Assembly (NCBI GenBank): GCA_018610025.1
Contig: JAHENW010000169.1
Span: 1-9,344, forward strand
Length of the DNA: 9,344 nt
Direction: 5' to 3'
Source: Thermoplasmatota archaeon
GTDB lineage: Archaea; Thermoplasmatota; Thermoplasmata; Halarchaeoplasmatales; Halarchaeoplasmataceae
Numbering within the stretch: the stretch's first letter is position 1; each line of letters begins with the position of its first letter. A program made the position numbers and the translations under genes. Of this stretch, positions 5,935 through 9,344 are shown one piece after another. The notes below the pieces were generated by a model. The model was not told the DNA's origin. It saw nothing but the letters and a program-made list of their open reading frames with translations, and did not search any database.

Positions 5935-7197
5935 ATGGAAGAAGAAAACACGTTTACGGATATTTTAGATCAGGAGATTGATATCATCTCCCAGCTCAAG
6001 GACCTACCCAACAGCAACTTCATCCTCTCCATAATCAAGAGTAACCTTGGGGTCAAGGATGAAGAAGAGATCTTGGAGAAACTGGATGAAGATACGATAC
6101 AAACGATATACAATTCTATAGAGAGTATAGCCGGAGGGTATTCAGCCGAGAAAGCTCACGAGATATTGATGAGGCCCCTTTTACTGGACGGATAACGGCA
6201 GATCAAATCGATTGATTCTCTCTCACCCATCGAGAGCAGGAAGTACCTAGAGGCCCTTTTAGATTTTGAGGAGAATTATGTCAATACGGATGAATGGAAG
6301 AAGGGACATGTTCTCCTTAAAAAGACGGGAGAGATGCTGAAGAACATTGGCGGGTCTTCTAGGACAGAACTCGAAGCCAGGATCAATAACGACTGGGGCT
6401 TTTTACTGTGGAAGAGGGGGGGAATACGAAAGGGCGGAGGAAAGATTCGAAAAGGCCCTGTCGCTGGCTAAAGACCAGGGGAACAAAGATCTGATTGCCA
6501 GGGCCTACCACGGCATGGGTGTGTTGTACGGAGATGTGGAGGAGGACAAGGAGATCCCCATCGAGAAGAACGAGAGTGCCTGGAGATACTGGATGAAATG
6601 ATGCAGTCCAATAGAGTACTTCGGCGGAAGGCCAGTGTTCTTAATAATATCGGGGTGGCATATCACAAGATGGCCGAAGACAGCATGGTTCACGGGGGAG
6701 ATGAAACCGAAGAGCACCTTCGTGATGCCGTAGAACGTTATCGGGAGGCCATCGAGATAGCCAAAGAGATAGATTATTCACATATGCAGGGATGGGTTTC
6801 ATTCAACATGGGTGAGGTACTGGCCAAGCTGGAAAGAATAGATGAGGCAAGGGAGTATTCCAAGGAAGCCAGGAGGATATACGAAATTGAATTGAACAAC
6901 GACCGGGGACTTTCTGGCGTAGAGATGCTGGATGCGGTTATAGAGTTGAACGGTAAAAATCTCGAGAAATCATTGGATCACATAGAGACGAGCCTTGAAC
7001 TGAGAAGAAAATTGGACCAACCTAGGAGGATCGCAGACGCCTTAGTCTGCCGAGGAGATATCTTTTCTGAAAAAGGTGAGGAGAAAAAGGGCATCGACGA
7101 TTATAAAGAGGCCTTGGAAATCTATGAGGAAATAGGCTCTAGGGACGGGGTAGAGAAGGTTAAGAAAAAATTAGACGGGGGAGCCTTCCTAAATTAA
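5935..7197 (+). pseudogene. TPR-repeat protein gene broken by a stop and two frameshifts
   Basis: One gene of about 420 codons is spread over two frames. From the ATG at 5935 the frame stops at a TAA (6193-6195), yet the same frame stays open afterwards with sensible protein (RQIKSIDSLSPIESRKYLEA). It has no start codon of its own until 6334. At a run of seven G (about 6415-6421) the TPR pattern moves to the next frame, which reads GEYERAEERFEKALSLAKDQ. Between about 6550 and 6580 it returns to the first frame, which reads ECLEILDEMMQSNRVLRRKA and runs to the TAA at 7195-7197. Several TPR units are clear, such as LNNIGVAYHKMAED, DAVERYREAIEIAKEI and DDYKEALEIYEEIGS. TPR proteins bind other proteins. 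The rest of the window is open and intact, so true decay is likelier than scattered errors. An alternative start, TTG at 5926, would add three residues. Confidence 0.72.
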
Positions 7198-7202
7198 AAA
7201 TA
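7192..7202 (+). promoter_or_regulatory. TATA-like box for the receiver-hemerythrin gene
   Basis: AATTAAAAATA overlaps the stop of the TPR gene and lies 24-34 bases before the ATG at 7226. The spacing points to a leaderless mRNA starting at that ATG, as for purP. Confidence 0.42.
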
Positions 7203-7225
7203 GGGTGAAGAAGTTATCCTACATC

Positions 7226-8116
7226 ATGAAAGCACTCATAGCTGAACCGAACAGGGCGTCTAGGACGCTACTTGAGAAGATACTTAAGAACATGGACCAC
7301 GAGGTGGTGGCGGTAGAAGATGCCGACGTTCTCGATGTCGATGCGGATATGTACTTTTTGACAGAGGAGTTAGGTGCTCTAGACATCGCTCAAGAGGTGG
7401 ATGGATACATATTTATGGTTTCCCCAGATAAGGAAGAAACGATAAGGGAGCTGGATATGATACCTGCTCTCAAAGCAGGTGTTGACGATTTTCTGATAAA
7501 ACCACTAGAAAGGGAGTCCGTCGAGAGAAGGGTACGTGAGGCCGAAAGGGTGTTGAATGGACTTGAAGGTCAGTTCGACGCCGTGGATCAGCTTGAGCAG
7601 GAACACGAACTACTGAAAAGGACGGTCAACATCTTTCAGGTGATATCCTCGAGGTTCAAGGGAGAGATGTCCCAAAAAATTCTAGATTGGATGGGATCAA
7701 CCGCTTTGAGGGTGGACCTTGAGAACCATCATCGAAAAGAGATCAACTTCCTTCTCACCTTCTTGCAGAAAGCCATCCAAGAGCAGGGGGAGTCACCCAG
7801 TTCCAGGTTGTTCTCCCGTTCGTCACTGAAAACGGTGGAGGAAGAACACGATAGCTTAGAAGATATGGTCGAGGAACTCCAGGATATGACCGATGAGGAT
7901 CCTGAGAATGTTATCCGCAAGATAGACAGATACTCGTCCCTCCTGCGTGAACATCTCGAGAGAGAAGAGAGGTTCCTTTTCCCCCTAGCCAGGAAATATC
8001 TAGGTGAAGAGGAGATGAAGGATCTCCAGGCCGACTTCGATGAGGTAGGCGGATATGAAAATTTCGAAAGGAAGTTAGCCGATATCGAGGATATATTAGG
8101 TATAACCCAAGAATGA
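7226..8116 (+). CDS. Degenerate receiver domain fused to hemerythrin (HHE) domain
   Basis: This is a 296-residue cytoplasmic protein. Residues 1-105 resemble a response-regulator receiver: strand MKALIAEPN at the start, HEVVAVED (25-32), FMVSPDKEET (63-72) and ALKAGVDDFLIKPL (81-94) with the usual lysine (K92). It is compressed between the second and third strands. Where the phosphoacceptor Asp belongs (YFLTEE), there is Thr46, and the acidic pair is only Glu7-Pro8. Residues about 120-275 form an HHE four-helix bundle with a full ligand set: His127, His168-xxx-Glu172, His208, His243-xxx-Glu247. Such domains bind a di-iron centre and O2, NO or redox signals. There is no DNA-binding or catalytic output domain. 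An in-frame GTG at 7205 would add seven residues, but the ATG fits both the receiver start and the promoter. A role as phosphorylation-independent iron or oxygen sensor or store is inference. Confidence 0.8.
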   Translation: MKALIAEPNRASRTLLEKILKNMDHEVVAVEDADVLDVDADMYFLTEELGALDIAQEVDGYIFMVSPDKEETIRELDMIPALKAGVDDFLIKPLERESVERRVREAERVLNGLEGQFDAVDQLEQEHELLKRTVNIFQVISSRFKGEMSQKILDWMGSTALRVDLENHHRKEINFLLTFLQKAIQEQGESPSSRLFSRSSLKTVEEEHDSLEDMVEELQDMTDEDPENVIRKIDRYSSLLREHLEREERFLFPLARKYLGEEEMKDLQADFDEVGGYENFERKLADIEDILGITQE

Positions 8117-8150
8117 CTGGCCTTACTTATCGGAATCTATATCAGCCATC

Positions 8151-8166
8151 TTTTTTTACTTTTAAT
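8151..8166 (+). terminator. T-rich terminator after the receiver-hemerythrin gene
   Basis: A run of seven T followed by ACTTTTAAT begins 35 bases after the stop. Archaeal RNA polymerase ends transcription at such T-tracts without needing a hairpin. The neighbouring tRNA is transcribed from the opposite strand, so a stop here would prevent collision. Confidence 0.4.
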
Positions 8167-8170
8167 ATGA

Positions 8171-8195
8171 GGTTCATCCCGTTCAGATTTGAACC
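8171..8195. repeat. Inverted repeat in the gap before the tRNA
   Basis: GGTTCA (8171-8176) is complementary to TGAACC (8190-8195), and GTTCA (8181-8185) is complementary to TGAAC (8190-8194), so two competing hairpins can form. The repeat lies in the 100-base gap between the + strand hemerythrin gene and the - strand tRNA. No T-run follows it on either strand in the right place for an intrinsic terminator. I see no gene in this gap. Confidence 0.3.
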
Positions 8196-8216
8196 ACCTA
8201 TTTAAGCGATAATAAG

Positions 8217-8319
8217 CGCCGAGAAGGGGATTCGAACCCCTGAGGTGCAGAGCACCACGAGATATCAGGTCCATTACGGATCTCCAATCTCGCGCCGTAC
8301 CAGGCTAGGCTATCTCGGC
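8217..8319 (-). tRNA. tRNA-Ser(GGA) with an 18-base intron
   Basis: On the - strand the acceptor stem is GCCGAGA with TCTCGGC, seven pairs, followed by discriminator G73 (base 8217), as expected for serine. The D stem is GCC/GGC. The anticodon stem is CGAGA/TCTCG and the spliced loop is TTGGAGA, giving anticodon GGA, which reads UCC and UCU. A long variable arm (GGTGC TCT GCACC) confirms a class II serine tRNA. The T arm is AGGGG TTCGAAT CCCCT. The gene is 103 bases and the mature RNA about 85, without the CCA end being encoded. It has its own promoter just behind cbf5. Confidence 0.93.
8264..8281 (-). other. Archaeal tRNA intron between positions 37 and 38
   Basis: The anticodon stem CGAGA/TCTCG encloses 25 bases rather than seven. 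Removing the 18 bases ATCCGTAATGGACCTGAT gives a normal loop. The precursor folds as a bulge-helix-bulge: central helix TTGG with CCTG (one G-U pair and one U-U mismatch), three-base bulges AGA and ATA, and an outer helix TCC/GGA closed by a GTAAT loop. The tRNA splicing endonuclease cuts such bulges, at the common archaeal position. The central helix is weaker than the strict motif. Confidence 0.8.
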
Positions 8320-8351
8320 AGTTTTGTAGGGGATTGTGGATTAATGGAACT

Positions 8352-8360
8352 GATATTTAA
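8352..8360 (-). promoter_or_regulatory. TATA box for the tRNA-Ser gene
   Basis: TTAAATATC on the - strand stands 33-41 bases before the first tRNA base, just after the cbf5 stop (8362-8364). Transcription would begin near 8330, leaving a short 5' leader for RNase P to remove. Confidence 0.5.
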
Positions 8361-8361
8361 C

Positions 8362-9306
8362 TCATTTCCATGCGCGGGGATAATCCCCAGTGGGGTGAAA
8401 TACACGGTCGGTCTTCACCACCAGGCCTTCATCCATATCTACGATATCCGACGCATCCTCCAATGCCTCACCCACGGCGATACCCTCCCCTTTGAGGGAG
8501 ATTATACCAACTCTATCCCCTTTCTCGAACTCATCCATCTCTAGAACCCCAGGCACCGCCAGGTCGGCCCCGTCCAACAGTGCTCCCCCTGCGGTATCTT
8601 TTATCTTGACTTTTGGAAAAACGTCTAAAGCCCTTTCGTATGGTATCAGCACTTCTTTCAGATACTCATCGTCCCCATCTTTCCAAAATTCAAGGGCATC
8701 TTTAACGTCTTGGAGGATCTTCGCCCATTCTTCTGCGAACCCGCCTCCTTCAGTTCTCCTGAGCTCCATCATGTGCCCTCCAGTCCCCATGGTCTTCCCC
8801 AGGTCTTTACAAAGGGTCCTGATGTATGTGCCGGACTCACACCTCACCCTCAAAAGATAATCCTGTCCCTTCCTTTCCAGCACCTCCAACTCGTATATCT
8901 CTCTGACCCTCCTCTCCCTTTTGACCCCCGAACGCACTGGAGGCGTCTGATATATCTCGCCAGTGTATTCCTCCAACACCTCCTTCAACCTTTCGTCGTC
9001 CACCTGAGAATGGAATCTCATGGCCGTCACGTATTCCTTGGGCGCCTCGTGCAGCAGATCGAGCAATCTCACGGAATGGCCCAAGCCCATGGGCAGCACA
9101 CCTGTGGCCCTGGGATCCAATGTGCCGCTGTGACCCGCCTTCCTATCGAACATCCGCTGTATCCATGACGAGACCTGATGACTGGTAGGTCCCTCCGGCT
9201 TATCCAAAATCAACAGAGAGCGGTCTAGAGCGTCTTCCAACACTCTATCTCCAGGCCTTTCACCCCATCTCGAGACCGTGTTGACCTTTTTCTTAACGTA
9301 CTCCAT
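8362..9306 (-). CDS. cbf5: Archaeal Cbf5/TruB pseudouridine synthase with PUA domain
   Basis: Cbf5 is the catalytic subunit of H/ACA ribonucleoproteins, which make pseudouridine in rRNA at guide-chosen sites; archaeal Cbf5 can also make position 55 of tRNA. The 314-residue protein starts with the archaeal-type N-terminus containing WGERP (14-18), then LILDKPEGPTSHQVSSW (32-48). The catalytic motif HSGTLDPRATGVLPMGLG (59-76) has Asp64 as nucleophile. TPPVRSGVKRERRVREIYEL (121-140) and RVRCESGTYIRTLCKDLG (153-170) are further TruB-family motifs. Residues about 231-305 are the RNA-binding PUA domain (KIKDTAGGALLDGADLAVPG, then GDRVGIISLKGEGIAVG). The ATG at 9306 overlaps the end of the upstream gene, so the two are probably translated as an operon. 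GGAGG at 9316-9320 in the upstream coding sequence is a likely ribosome binding site. Confidence 0.95.
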   Translation of the reverse strand: MEYVKKKVNTVSRWGERPGDRVLEDALDRSLLILDKPEGPTSHQVSSWIQRMFDRKAGHSGTLDPRATGVLPMGLGHSVRLLDLLHEAPKEYVTAMRFHSQVDDERLKEVLEEYTGEIYQTPPVRSGVKRERRVREIYELEVLERKGQDYLLRVRCESGTYIRTLCKDLGKTMGTGGHMMELRRTEGGGFAEEWAKILQDVKDALEFWKDGDDEYLKEVLIPYERALDVFPKVKIKDTAGGALLDGADLAVPGVLEMDEFEKGDRVGIISLKGEGIAVGEALEDASDIVDMDEGLVVKTDRVFHPTGDYPRAWK

Positions 9307-9343
9307 CCTTTACGGCCTCCATGATCGTATCCACTATCTCTTC
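9293..9343 (-). CDS. C-terminal end of an upstream gene (truncated by window), possibly cytidylate kinase
   Basis: Reading in from the right edge, one frame gives EEIVDTIMEAVKDGVR and a TAA at 9293-9295. It overlaps the cbf5 start by 14 bases, a typical operon arrangement. An amphipathic helix ending of this kind fits an archaeal cytidylate kinase, which often lies just before cbf5, but 16 residues are too few to prove it. Confidence 0.45.
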   Translation of the reverse strand, partial: EEIVDTIMEAVKDGVR

Positions 9344-9344
9344 G

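Noticed and set aside
6193..6195. The TAA inside the TPR gene as a recoded sense codon.
   Set aside because: Pyrrolysine uses UAG and selenocysteine UGA; UAA recoding is not known in archaea, other genes in the window end normally with TAA, and two further lesions follow in the same gene.
8171..8199. GGTTCAAATC on the - strand resembles a tRNA T-loop, as if a second, broken tRNA or attachment site were present.
   Set aside because: The flanking bases do not form a T stem, no acceptor or anticodon arm is found, and no integrase or duplicated tRNA end is seen nearby.
8117..8216. Possible C/D box guide RNA or small protein on the - strand behind a TTAAATAGG box (8197-8206).
   Set aside because: CTGA-like D boxes occur but no proper RUGAUGA C box pairs with them, and the only ATG-started frames are 8-12 codons long.
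8710..9168. Long + strand open frames opposite cbf5.
   Set aside because: They are antisense shadows of a clear cbf5 gene and show no family features or start signals.

Overview
The window is archaeal chromosomal DNA. The markers are PurP (archaeal purine synthesis), a Nep1-type SPOUT methyltransferase, an archaeal Cbf5 pseudouridine synthase with a PUA domain, a tRNA-Ser(GGA) carrying an intron between positions 37 and 38, a PEF-type archaeosortase sorting signal, and a TATA-like box about 25-40 bases ahead of almost every start codon. Some starts have a Shine-Dalgarno site and others look leaderless. Together with the many small acidic zinc-ribbon proteins this suggests a euryarchaeote, perhaps of the Thermoplasmatota; that placement is inference. 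I see no mobile element, CRISPR array or phage gene.

Layout. Bases 1-257: C-terminal end of a surface protein with a PEF-CTERM tail. Bases 310-1125: two small zinc-ribbon proteins, one with a helix-hairpin-helix domain, each behind its own promoter. Bases 1176-3999: dihydropteroate synthase with an N-terminal extension, PurP, and a short, divergent Nep1-like protein, all on the + strand. Bases 3988-5146 (- strand): a two-gene operon of a DUF59/MIP18 protein followed by a DUF89 phosphatase-like protein, overlapping each other, with the DUF89 end also overlapping the end of the Nep1-like gene. A divergent promoter region (5147-5283) with two ATCCGGA repeats separates this operon from a + strand series: a zinc-ribbon/coiled-coil protein, a TPR protein broken by a stop and two compensating frameshifts, and a degenerate receiver domain fused to a hemerythrin (HHE) domain. 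Bases 8217-9344 (- strand): the tail of an upstream gene, cbf5, and the intron-containing tRNA-Ser.

How they fit. FolP and PurP both touch one-carbon/pterin and purine metabolism, although PurP itself uses free formate and ATP rather than a folate. Nep1, Cbf5 and the tRNA belong to RNA modification and translation. DUF59 proteins serve iron-sulfur cluster assembly, and DUF89 proteins are metal-dependent phosphatases thought to clear damaged metabolites. The zinc-ribbon, TPR and receiver-hemerythrin proteins look like accessory regulatory or scaffold proteins. The receiver-hemerythrin fusion, the Nep1-like protein that has lost its predicted RNA-binding arginines, and the broken TPR gene are the items most worth a second look.
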